Shown here piece by piece: positions 47,270 to 54,799 of a stretch of 64,000 nt of DNA. The notes below the pieces were generated by a model. The model was not told the DNA's origin, searched no databases, and saw nothing but the letters and a program-made list of their open reading frames with translations. This stretch comes from Arcobacter arenosus (GTDB lineage Bacteria; Campylobacterota; Campylobacteria; Campylobacterales; Arcobacteraceae), in assembly GCF_005771535.1 (NCBI RefSeq), contig NZ_VANU01000001.1:186001-250000 (forward strand), written 5' to 3'. Made by a program: the position numbers and the translations under genes. Numbering within the stretch: position 1 is the first letter of the stretch; each line of letters starts with the position of its first letter.

Positions 47270-47275
47270 TATAAT
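47270..47275 (+). promoter_or_regulatory. -10 box of the FAD dehydrogenase gene, implying a leaderless mRNA
   Basis: TATAAT ends six bases before the ATG and no ribosome site is visible, the same layout as at uvrC. Confidence 0.5.
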
Positions 47276-47281
47276 AGTTTT

Positions 47282-48559
47282 ATGGAAAATTTTAATATAC
47301 ACTATAACTCAATAATTGTAGGTTCTGGACCATCTGGACTAGGAGCTGCATTTAAACTAGCTGAAAACTCTAATCAATCTATTCTTTTAATAGAAAAGAA
47401 AAAAATAAGCTCTGGTGGTTTACGTAATGATTGTAAACAGAACTATACCTACCCTGTTGGTTTTCCCTTTGAACATTGGGAAAAAGAAGAAGCCGATGAA
47501 CTACTTGAAGAGGTAAAACAACATCTAAATCCCAAAATGGAAACTAGGCTTGATATTGAAAAATATATCCAAAGAGCTAAAAAACTTGATGTTGATATTT
47601 TAGCAATAGACCAAGCCCATGTAGGAACTGATAAATCATCAGAATTAATTAACTCTTTAATTGATAAATTAAAAGTTCTTGGTGTAAGTGTTGCTTTAGA
47701 AACTCAAGTTGAACAATTAGATGAAAATAAAAAAGAGTTAACTCTTGCTACTGGAGAGATTATTACCTTTGATAATATCATTCTTGGTCCAGGGAGAGCT
47801 GATTATGACTGGATGCAAGAACAAATGGATAGAATTGGTGTTGAATACAAAGATAATATTGTAGATATTGGAATAAGAGTTGAATTAAAAGAGGAAAATT
47901 ATCCAATAGTAAAAGAGTATTATGACCCTAAAATTTTATTTCCAAATAAGGTTAGAACATTTTGTACAAACTCAGGGTGTGCTCATATAGTTAGAGAAAA
48001 ATATAAAGGGTATTACTCTGTAAATGGTCACTCTATGTCAAAGGATAAAAAACCAAATAAACTTGTAAACTTTGCAATGCTTAAAACTATAAGACTAACT
48101 GAACCAGTTGTAAGTGGTCAACAGTTTGGAAAAATCTTAGGGGAAATGGTTATGCAACTTTCGGGTGGTTCTGTTATTATGCAAAGAGTTGGTGATTTTA
48201 GATTAGGTCAAAGAAGTAAAAAAGAAACATTTAACAATGATTTATATGATTTTAAACCTAGTTTATCAAATGCAGTTGCAGGAGATTTATCTCTTAGTAT
48301 GCCTGCAAAAATACTAAGGGATATTTGGAGTGCGCTTAAAAAACTTGATTCAATTGTTCCAGGTGTTTTACACCCATCTACAATACTTTATTATCCTGAG
48401 ATAAAAACCTACTCAAATAGACCTCAATTTATAAATAAAAATTTTTGTGTAAAAGAGGGATACTATATAATAGGTGATGGAGCGGGAACATCAAGGGGTA
48501 TTACTGCTGCTTGGTCATCTGGGATTAGAGCTGCTAATGATATTTTAAATAAGAGTTAA
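47282..48559 (+). CDS. FAD-dependent dehydrogenase (COG2509-like)
   Basis: 425 residues. FAD-binding Rossmann fold at the start (SIIVGSGPSGLGAAFKLAENS, GxGxxG, with IEKKK for the ribose), then GLRNDCKQNY, IILGPGRADYDWM, and a C-terminal GDGAGTSRGITAAWSSGIRAANDI second FAD motif. This layout fits uncharacterised COG2509 dehydrogenases, a family whose substrate is not known to me. Cysteines in FCTNSGCAHIV are conserved-looking and may be redox active. Terminator follows the stop. Confidence 0.8.
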   Translation: MENFNIHYNSIIVGSGPSGLGAAFKLAENSNQSILLIEKKKISSGGLRNDCKQNYTYPVGFPFEHWEKEEADELLEEVKQHLNPKMETRLDIEKYIQRAKKLDVDILAIDQAHVGTDKSSELINSLIDKLKVLGVSVALETQVEQLDENKKELTLATGEIITFDNIILGPGRADYDWMQEQMDRIGVEYKDNIVDIGIRVELKEENYPIVKEYYDPKILFPNKVRTFCTNSGCAHIVREKYKGYYSVNGHSMSKDKKPNKLVNFAMLKTIRLTEPVVSGQQFGKILGEMVMQLSGGSVIMQRVGDFRLGQRSKKETFNNDLYDFKPSLSNAVAGDLSLSMPAKILRDIWSALKKLDSIVPGVLHPSTILYYPEIKTYSNRPQFINKNFCVKEGYYIIGDGAGTSRGITAAWSSGIRAANDILNKS

Positions 48560-48577
48560 TTTAAACTCTTATTTAAA
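48544..48577. terminator. Bidirectional terminator between FAD dehydrogenase and ridA
   Basis: Fourteen-bp perfect stem TTTAAATAAGAGTT / AACTCTTATTTAAA with a six-base loop, A/T ends on both sides; overlaps the stop codons of both convergent genes. Confidence 0.8.
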
Positions 48578-48923
48578 TCTTTGCTGCGGTTATAACCAAT
48601 TCTACTAAAGTATTATGGCTTGCCATATTTGCTTGAACACATGACCTTGCTGGTTTATCATCTTGGGGAATCCATACTTTCCAAATATCATTGAAATCAT
48701 TAAAATCCCTATAAATATCTTTTAAAAAAATTTCTGTTCTTAAAATGTGATGTTTATCACTACCTGCTTCTTTTAATCTTTCATCAACTATTTCTAAAGC
48801 TCTTTTAGCTTGAACTTTTATATCTAATTCTTTGTCATCCGAAACAATACCTGCTAGATAAATTGTACCATTATGTTCAACTATTCTACTCATTTTTTCA
48901 TTTACAATTTTTCTAGTAATCAT
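48573..48923 (-). CDS. ridA: RidA family enamine/imine deaminase
   Basis: 116 residues, normal RidA/YjgF size. Signs: VEHNGTIYLAGIV near the start, TEIFLKDI, and KPARSCVQANMASHNTLVELVITA at the end, with Arg that binds the carboxylate of the imine substrate. RidA turns reactive 2-aminoacrylate and other imines to ketoacids. A D-amino-acid dehydrogenase 2 kb away produces imino acids, so a link is likely. GGATTAGT before the ATG. Confidence 0.88.
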   Translation of the reverse strand: MITRKIVNEKMSRIVEHNGTIYLAGIVSDDKELDIKVQAKRALEIVDERLKEAGSDKHHILRTEIFLKDIYRDFNDFNDIWKVWIPQDDKPARSCVQANMASHNTLVELVITAAKI

Positions 48924-48990
48924 ACTAATCCTTTATCTAAATTATAAATAAAAGTATAACATCATAAACAAAAGAAAATATTTTAAAAAT

Positions 48991-49557
48991 CTAAAAATAG
49001 AGTTTTTTTATAATAGCTTCAATTTGTCTTCTATGAACTGCTGTATGAATAAAACAAAATGTTGCCCAATCTTTATTGTTAAATTCAATAAACCAAGGGT
49101 GTGATTTAGTTGCTTTAGATATATTTTTTGGATGTTTTTCAATAAATGATACATATTTTTGCACACTTAGAAAAAACTTTTTATCTTCATCCTTTCCATT
49201 TTGACTTGGTTTTACCTCTTCTATTTTTACCTCTTTTTCTATCACATTCTCTTTTGACAAAGAATCAATTAAAAAAACCATTGCTGTAATGACAATTGAT
49301 AAATGCTCTAATGTCATATTTATAGAATAATTACAACTATGATCTTCAATACCAAATACTCTATCTATTTTTACCCTCTCTTGAAGTTTATCTTGAGGAA
49401 TATCTTTTATTAACTCTTTAATTTTAAGTGATTCTTTTTGAAGCAATTTTAAAGAACTATCCCAAGATAAAAAAACTCTAGCAAATGGTACACCAATATA
49501 TTTTATAAAACTCCTCTCACAGAAAGGTAATCCTGCTCCTGGCTTTGGCTCTGACAT
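48991..49557 (-). CDS. DinB/DUF1569-like four-helix protein
   Basis: 188 residues, all helical. Three possible metal ligands: IEDHSCN (His), MTLEHLSIV (His) and FIHTAVHRRQIEAI (His), which fit the DinB/YfiT metalloenzyme fold of DUF1569-type proteins. Such proteins include thiol-dependent transferases and are often of unknown function. AAAGGAGTTTTA before the ATG. Divergent from a TetR gene, with a perfect palindrome between, so the TetR protein may control it. Confidence 0.7.
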   Translation of the reverse strand: MSEPKPGAGLPFCERSFIKYIGVPFARVFLSWDSSLKLLQKESLKIKELIKDIPQDKLQERVKIDRVFGIEDHSCNYSINMTLEHLSIVITAMVFLIDSLSKENVIEKEVKIEEVKPSQNGKDEDKKFFLSVQKYVSFIEKHPKNISKATKSHPWFIEFNNKDWATFCFIHTAVHRRQIEAIIKKLYF

Positions 49558-49622
49558 TAAAACTCCTTTGTAATCTTTTATAATGATTAAATGTATATTG
49601 TCAGTATAAAATATTTAAACTT

Positions 49623-49648
49623 AAAATTAGAGTAATCACTCTAATTTT
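49623..49648. promoter_or_regulatory. Palindrome between DinB-like and TetR genes, candidate operator
   Basis: Arms AAAATTAGAGT and ACTCTAATTTT (11 bp, perfect) around AATC. A further half-site GCTCTAAT lies at 49659-49666, near the -10 of the TetR gene. Between divergent genes and with no transcript ending here, an operator is more likely than a terminator. Confidence 0.55.
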
Positions 49649-49681
49649 TAAAGTAAAAGCTCTAATATGATAAAATACACT

Positions 49682-50311
49682 ATGGAAAAAAAAAAGATAT
49701 CAACAATTGACAAAATAAAAAATACTGCATTAAAATTGTTTAATGAAAATGACACTTTAAGTATAAGTACAAACCATATAGCAAAAGCAGCAGCTATTTC
49801 TCCGGGAAATCTTTACTATCACTTTAAAAACAAAGAAGAGATTATCTTATCTTTATATATTGATTTATCACAAATATACTCTTCTCAAAAAAGTTTTGAA
49901 ATGATAAGAATCTCATCAAATCCTATTAAACAACTACAATTAAATTTTGACAAGATGGGTGAACTTTTTTATGAATATCGTTTTTTATTAAGAGATTCGA
50001 TGGTTATTATGGCATTAAACCCCAGCTTAAAAGAACTATTTGTAAAAAATCAACAAAAAAGGATATTACAAATTCAAGATATTTTAGAGTTTTTTGTAAA
50101 TGAAAATATTTTAGTTTCTTCAATAAAACAACATTTAGAAAAAAGAGCAAGACTTCATTGGTTTATTACTTCCTATTGGCAAGTATTTGCTTCAACAACT
50201 GGAGATGTTACAAAAGAATCAATTAAAGAAGCAAAAGAGGTTTTTTTTGAATTTATGATTTACCCTTATCTGACAACAAAGGGTAAAAATCTATTAAATG
50301 TAATTGAATAG
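49682..50311 (+). CDS. TetR/AcrR family regulator
   Basis: 209 residues from the ATG at 49682. N-terminal helix-turn-helix: TALKLFNENDTLSISTNHIAKAAAISPGNLYYHFKNKEEI, the core of TetR DNA-binding domains, then an all-helical ligand-binding part. The ligand is not known. The start is followed by a run of ten A (49686-49695), in codons 2-5, which may slip. A -10-like TATGAT lies ten bases before the ATG and no ribosome site is seen, so translation may be leaderless. A start five codons earlier would lie in the -10. Confidence 0.85.
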   Translation: MEKKKISTIDKIKNTALKLFNENDTLSISTNHIAKAAAISPGNLYYHFKNKEEIILSLYIDLSQIYSSQKSFEMIRISSNPIKQLQLNFDKMGELFYEYRFLLRDSMVIMALNPSLKELFVKNQQKRILQIQDILEFFVNENILVSSIKQHLEKRARLHWFITSYWQVFASTTGDVTKESIKEAKEVFFEFMIYPYLTTKGKNLLNVIE

Positions 50312-50378
50312 TATTATTAGTATTATTTCTTTTTTTTGACTGATTATGCTATAATTAAATCAAAAAATGGAGGTAATT

Positions 50379-50885
50379 ATGCAAATTGCACCTGTAGATC
50401 CAATCTATTCAGCTTATGATCCATTTGATATATCTGAGATTTCTGCTGATAACATTGCTATTGTTAATAATGCTTCCAATGAAGAATCACTAACTACAAA
50501 CAGAGTAAGTGGTTTAGAATTACCTGCAACTGCTGTTGCTATAAATCCTATATCTCAAGAGAGTATAGAATTTCAAGAATTACAAGATAATATAGTCTCA
50601 TCTTTTAATGATTTAAAAGAAGGTAAAATTTCAAATGAAGATTTTACAAATACTTTAGAAGAGCTAAGTGTTAAACCTCAAAACTTTTCTGTAGATGAAC
50701 AAAATAATCAAAATATTACAGATTTAACTTCAAGCTTGATTGAATCCTTAAAAGGAAACAACCAAGGTACTGGAGAGATTGAATTATCAGCATATGCTTC
50801 TATAATGGATATTGTAAATAAAGAAACACAAACACCAAAAATAAACGAACAATTACAAGCTTATACTCAAAATTTAAAATACTAA
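50379..50885 (+). CDS. Hypothetical low-complexity protein
   Basis: 168 residues, starting at the ATG with GGAGGT before it; an ATG four codons earlier is inside that site. No signal peptide, no Cys, very acidic and rich in Asn, Ser and Gln; the first part (IYSAYDPFDISEISADNIAI) and FQELQDNIVSSFNDLKEGKISNEDFTNTLEELS suggest a disordered start and a helical middle. Not recognised. Could be a small effector or flagellar helper, but nothing in the sequence proves this. Confidence 0.55.
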   Translation: MQIAPVDPIYSAYDPFDISEISADNIAIVNNASNEESLTTNRVSGLELPATAVAINPISQESIEFQELQDNIVSSFNDLKEGKISNEDFTNTLEELSVKPQNFSVDEQNNQNITDLTSSLIESLKGNNQGTGEIELSAYASIMDIVNKETQTPKINEQLQAYTQNLKY

Positions 50886-50899
50886 TTTAAATCTTTTAC

Positions 50900-52144
50900 T
50901 TACTGATAAAATCCAGAAAACAATAATATATCATCAGATTTAGCATTTGATTTATCTTTAACTATTAATTCTGTAATGATTTTTCCAACAGCTGGTGCAA
51001 ATGTCATACCAAGCCATCCTAATCCCATGGCATATGTTAAGTTTTTAATCTCATCATCTCTTCCAATAAGTGGAATATCGTTTGGTGTTAAAGGTCTAAA
51101 TCCACTCCAAAACTCTTCATTAATCATCTCAAATTCTTTATTATATTCAAAAAAATTTTTCTTGATACTTTCTATTTGCTTTTTAACAACATTTGGATTT
51201 TCACTACCTATTTCAAGTTTAGAGGTTAATCTTACATTATCCCGTCTTGGAGTCATAACGATAAATAAGTCATTAAATAAAGTTGATACTTTGGGTTTTA
51301 ACTCTTCTGGCATATTAAAAGTTATACTATAACCTTTGGCAGGTGTCATCATTAATGGTTTTTTTCTGATATCAGCTAAAAGAGTTTGATATCCAGTTGA
51401 CATAATAAAATGTTCTGCTTCATAAAATTCACCATTTTTAGAGTGGATATAACTAACTTTACTATCTTTGAAACTGATATTATCAATTTTCTCATTTAAT
51501 ATAAACTCTACACCCGCTTGTTCTAAATGTCTTTTTAATTCGGACATTGCCCTTTTAGGATCAAATCTCGCATTTCTTTTAAATAAAATTCCACCTTTAA
51601 TCTTATCTGTTCCACTTGGCAAATATTCATTTATCTCTTCTTTATCTAAAACCTTAAATCTCTTTTCATCTACAAAATTGTATTTTTTTAATTTTTCTTG
51701 ATATGTTTTTTCTTCTGTGAAAATAGATAACATCCCATCATGATGAAAATCAAAATCTAAGTTATCATCTTTTTGCATTTTTTTATAAAGTCTATTTGAA
51801 ATCTCACCATATTTTTCAAACAACATCATTGTTTTATTTGTTCTTTTTTCATTTGCATTTATTATAAATTTTAATAACCATTTATACACATTTAAATCTG
51901 TAGTGGGATGGACTATGGCAGGGGATTGATTTTTAAGCATCAATTTTAAAGTATTTGTTACAACACCAGGATAACTTAATGGAGATTTATCAAAAGCTGA
52001 AAGTAAGCCAGCGTTTCCAAATGATGTGGAATTAGTAATATTCCCCTCATCTATAATAGTAACTTCTCTTCCTGCTTTATTTAAAAAATAAGCACAAGTT
52101 AAACCAACAATACCACCACCAATAATAATTATGTCTCTTTTCAT
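50900..52144 (-). CDS. dadA: FAD-dependent D-amino-acid dehydrogenase (DadA-like)
   Basis: 414 residues. FAD motif DIIIIGGGIVGLTCAYFLNKAGREVTIID at the start, NSTSFGNAGLLSAF (the DadA motif), and a closing GFRPLTPNDIPLIGRDDEIKNLTYAMGLGWLGMTFAPAVGK. Oxidises D-amino acids to imino acids and feeds electrons to quinones at the inner membrane. Alr at 20 kb could supply D-Ala. Fits DadA more than glycine oxidase by length and end, though other DAO-family substrates are possible. AAGGATAATAT before the ATG. Confidence 0.82.
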   Translation of the reverse strand: MKRDIIIIGGGIVGLTCAYFLNKAGREVTIIDEGNITNSTSFGNAGLLSAFDKSPLSYPGVVTNTLKLMLKNQSPAIVHPTTDLNVYKWLLKFIINANEKRTNKTMMLFEKYGEISNRLYKKMQKDDNLDFDFHHDGMLSIFTEEKTYQEKLKKYNFVDEKRFKVLDKEEINEYLPSGTDKIKGGILFKRNARFDPKRAMSELKRHLEQAGVEFILNEKIDNISFKDSKVSYIHSKNGEFYEAEHFIMSTGYQTLLADIRKKPLMMTPAKGYSITFNMPEELKPKVSTLFNDLFIVMTPRRDNVRLTSKLEIGSENPNVVKKQIESIKKNFFEYNKEFEMINEEFWSGFRPLTPNDIPLIGRDDEIKNLTYAMGLGWLGMTFAPAVGKIITELIVKDKSNAKSDDILLFSGFYQ

Positions 52145-52361
52145 ATATTATCCTTCTAATACTTTTCCCAAAGAATAATATACTAAATTTTTTTGTAAAT
52201 TGGTAGAATAATTGTATATAGTTTATATAGTTAATGTTTATTTTAAATAAAATATTTTACTTGAATCAAAAAATTATATTTTTATATTTTAAGGCTATAA
52301 AAAAATATAAATAAGGGGATTGATAAGATATAATATAAAAAATATAAGGATATATAAAATT

Positions 52362-52631
52362 ATGACACAGATTAAAAAAGATTTATTAGAAGTTGTAGAA
52401 AATATGATGATACCAGAAGTAGAAGCGTATTTAGAAGATTTACATACGATTATTGAAAAAAAAGAACAAACTGAAGAAAATATGGAAGAAGTAAGAGATA
52501 TGGAGTCTTTTCTTGTGGAGTTACAAAATATTATTTATGCTGTAAATGAAGGTAAAATTGATGATGAACAAGCTAAAGAAATTTATGAAAAAATTCAGGG
52601 ATTGATTAAAGAAAGTCATTCCCATGAGTAA
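52362..52631 (+). CDS. Small acidic coiled-coil protein, unknown
   Basis: 89 residues from an ATG with AAGGA eleven bases before; a start 14 codons earlier is less likely. All helical and acidic: LLEVVENMMIPEVEAYLEDLHTIIEKKEQTEENMEEV, then VELQNIIYAVNEGKIDDEQAKEIYEKIQGL. No signal peptide. Ends HSHE. Not recognised. Followed by a terminator and the structured non-coding element. Confidence 0.55.
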   Translation: MTQIKKDLLEVVENMMIPEVEAYLEDLHTIIEKKEQTEENMEEVRDMESFLVELQNIIYAVNEGKIDDEQAKEIYEKIQGLIKESHSHE

Positions 52632-52636
52632 ATTCT

Positions 52637-52660
52637 GAGGAGTTATATACTCCTCTTTTA
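52637..52660 (+). terminator. Terminator after the small acidic gene
   Basis: Stem GAGGAGT / ACTCCTC with a five-base loop, then TTTTA. It follows the stop by five bases. Confidence 0.8.
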
Positions 52661-52946
52661 TATTTTGTACTAACGAGGTGAGTACGCTTTCATACTTTTT
52701 TGTTGAAAAAAGTATGGCAAAAAACAACCAGACGAATTGTTGAAGGCAGAGCTACCCTACAGTTTGCTAATTTTTTCCTGACCTGCGGAACTCCTTCCTA
52801 AAGGTACATTTGGTACCTTTTATCCAATCAAACAGTCCTCGGTCTTTTTCGGAAATAATTAGAAAACTTCCGGATTCAACAAAGTCTGGACTTTTCTAAT
52901 CTTAGCACATTATTCCCCAACTCCTTACATTTTAAAACCCAATGTT
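52661..52946. repeat. Structured non-coding element, candidate interspersed repeat
   Basis: About 285 bases with no gene, richer in G and C than its surroundings. Contains a perfect hairpin CATACTTTTTT / AAAAAAGTATG (52691-52716), a perfect AAAGGTAC / GTACCTTT hairpin (52800-52820), and a long-range pairing CTAATTTTTTCC (52767-52778) with GGAAATAATTAG (52851-52862), one mismatch, which encloses GACC / GGTC. Further arms TTAGAAAA / TTTTCTAA lie at 52859-52899. The style recalls intergenic repeats seen in many copies in some proteobacteria; only one copy is visible here. Confidence 0.5.
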
Positions 52947-54227
52947 TTATTTACTTTTTAAAGAAGAAATTACGTCTGTAACCGTTACACTGTTCTCATC
53001 TTTAATTATTCCATTGTTAGTTTGCCTAAATATACTTTCTATCATAATACGTTTATCATTTTCATTAATAGCATTTCCTTCTTGCATTAATGCAATATAT
53101 GTATTAATCATTGTAACTCTTTCTTTTGCATCAATTGACAGATGATAACTACTTAAAGCAATTTTCATAAAAATTCGTATTATCCAAATTGCTAAAGAAA
53201 TTAATAAAATAATAAATCCATAAGCTATAATTTCTTTTATTCCTAAATCTGAGCTTTTTGTATTAATTATTGAACTTAAATATGCATATTTATAAATAGC
53301 TAATAAAATAACGAAGATTACAGTTGTAATGATTGTCGTCCACAAATACCATTTATATTTTTCATCAAAAAACTTTACTTGATTTTCCCAAAAACTTTTT
53401 GAAGTATTTGTTTCTATTTTACTTAAAATACTTTCTTCTGTATTTTTAAAATTTTCTTCTGCAACTTTTGCTTTTTCATAAATTTCATCAATATTATTTA
53501 CTTTATCTAATTTCAGTTCCAACTGTTTAATTTGACTAAAAAGTATATCTCCATTTTCTTCAAGTTTTTTAAGTCGTTGCCCTTCAGTAGTAGAATTTTT
53601 TAGGTTATCAATAAAACTATTATCTTTTATTTCATTAAATATTGTATTATCAATTAATTTCTCAATAATTAATGGCTCATAAGATTTATATGTTGGTTCT
53701 TTATCTTCAAATGCAACTTGCATCAAACTATCTTTTGATACAGACATATCTGTTTTTTCTTCTCCGCTTATAAAAACTAATGATTCATTTCTATTCTTAA
53801 ATACTTTAAAAACTTTATTTTTAACTTTTGTTTCTAGGATAAGATTTGATTCTTGTGCTGGTAAATTTAATAAATTAATTAATTTATCATATCTCAAAGA
53901 AAATTCATCTCTTGAGATATCAATTGTTACTGGATAAAAATTAAATAATTTATTAATTTCATCTACAATATATATTTTTGCTTTAATTATTGTATTTTCT
54001 GATTGTAAATATGATAATATTCTACTCAATAATAAATCTAAATCATTTACTTTATCCTGCTCTATTTTTCCAGCTTTTGCCTTATTAAGTAAATAATCTA
54101 TATAACTAATATATTTATTAATTAATTCTATGTCACCAACGTGCTTTAATAATAAATTAATTATTAAGTGATTAGATAACTTAACTTTTACATTATTTAA
54201 TGATTCAATAAGTTTTGGATATTGCAT
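52947..54227 (-). CDS. Membrane protein of DUF6161 type
   Basis: 426 residues. The first 270 are soluble and mostly helical, with a coiled coil at about 215-285 (LKKLEENGDILFSQIKQLELKLDKV). Two membrane helices follow (TTIITTVIFVILLAIYKYAY and IIAYGFIILLISLAIWIIRI), then IRIFMKIALSSYHLSIDAKERVTMINTYIALM and IFRQTNNGIIKDE, which I match to DUF6161 (moderate certainty). Proteins of this kind are patchily distributed, often among accessory genes; no function is known to me. AGGGAAAAAC before the ATG. Lies next to the structured element, with an AT palindrome in its promoter. Confidence 0.6.
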   Translation of the reverse strand: MQYPKLIESLNNVKVKLSNHLIINLLLKHVGDIELINKYISYIDYLLNKAKAGKIEQDKVNDLDLLLSRILSYLQSENTIIKAKIYIVDEINKLFNFYPVTIDISRDEFSLRYDKLINLLNLPAQESNLILETKVKNKVFKVFKNRNESLVFISGEEKTDMSVSKDSLMQVAFEDKEPTYKSYEPLIIEKLIDNTIFNEIKDNSFIDNLKNSTTEGQRLKKLEENGDILFSQIKQLELKLDKVNNIDEIYEKAKVAEENFKNTEESILSKIETNTSKSFWENQVKFFDEKYKWYLWTTIITTVIFVILLAIYKYAYLSSIINTKSSDLGIKEIIAYGFIILLISLAIWIIRIFMKIALSSYHLSIDAKERVTMINTYIALMQEGNAINENDKRIMIESIFRQTNNGIIKDENSVTVTDVISSLKSK

Positions 54228-54235
54228 GTTTTTCC

Positions 54236-54268
54236 CTATCTAGATTTAATAATATATTATCTAAATAG
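54236..54268 (-). promoter_or_regulatory. Imperfect palindrome in the promoter of the DUF6161-like gene
   Basis: Arms CTATCTAGAT (54236-54245) and ATCTAAATAG (54259-54268), one mismatch in ten, flank an AT-only centre with TATTAT/TAATAT -10-like sequences, about ten bases before the ATG. It could be an operator or only AT-rich promoter sequence. Confidence 0.3.
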
Positions 54269-54296
54269 TTATTAATGTCTACAAAAGAATAACTTT

Positions 54297-54788
54297 TTAA
54301 ACAAAATACTTAGAAGCTTCTTCTTTAAGATTTAAAAATATTTTATCAAAGTCAACTGGATATACTCTTGTATTTCCAATAGATGAGATAAAGTTTGTAT
54401 CACCTAGCCATCTTGGTAGTACATGATAATGAACATGTTCAGCAATTCCTGCTCCAGCAGCTTTACTAAGATTCATTCCTATATTGACACCTTGTGCATT
54501 TAAAACCTCTTTAAGCATCTTTGTAGCTTGTCTAACTCTAATAGACATATCAATCCATGTTTGCTCATCTAAATCTTCAATTTTATCAGTATGAAAATTA
54601 GGTATTATCATCATATGCCCAGGAGAATATGGATATTTATTCATCACTACATAACAGTTTTTATCTCGAAATAAAACCCCAAGTTTTTCATCTTTATCAA
54701 CATTTTTATGTATGTGACAAAATATGCAACCTTCGATTTTTTCCTCTGTTACGTATTCAAATCTCCAAGGAGCATAAAGTCTATCCAT
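54297..54788 (-). CDS. HIT family hydrolase
   Basis: 163 residues. HIT signature HVHYHVLPRW near residues 109-118 (three His, catalytic His), plus CIFCHIHKN near the start (CxxCH, a possible zinc site of HIT proteins) and YPYSPGHMMIIPNFH. Members split nucleotide-phosphate conjugates such as Ap4A or AMP-lysine. AGGAAAACCCATA before the ATG, twelve bases after the murF stop; so it ends the ruvA-ddl-murF unit. Confidence 0.92.
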   Translation of the reverse strand: MDRLYAPWRFEYVTEEKIEGCIFCHIHKNVDKDEKLGVLFRDKNCYVVMNKYPYSPGHMMIIPNFHTDKIEDLDEQTWIDMSIRVRQATKMLKEVLNAQGVNIGMNLSKAAGAGIAEHVHYHVLPRWLGDTNFISSIGNTRVYPVDFDKIFLNLKEEASKYFV

Positions 54789-54799
54789 TATGGGTTTTC

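Noticed and set aside
52521-52727. 68-codon frame on the minus strand over the terminator and repeat element
   Set aside because: Crosses a terminator and overlaps the coiled-coil gene; no ribosome site.
52600-54300. A complete phage-defence system around the DUF6161-like gene
   Set aside because: Only one candidate gene; no nuclease, nucleotide cyclase, reverse transcriptase, toxin-antitoxin or CRISPR partner was found nearby.
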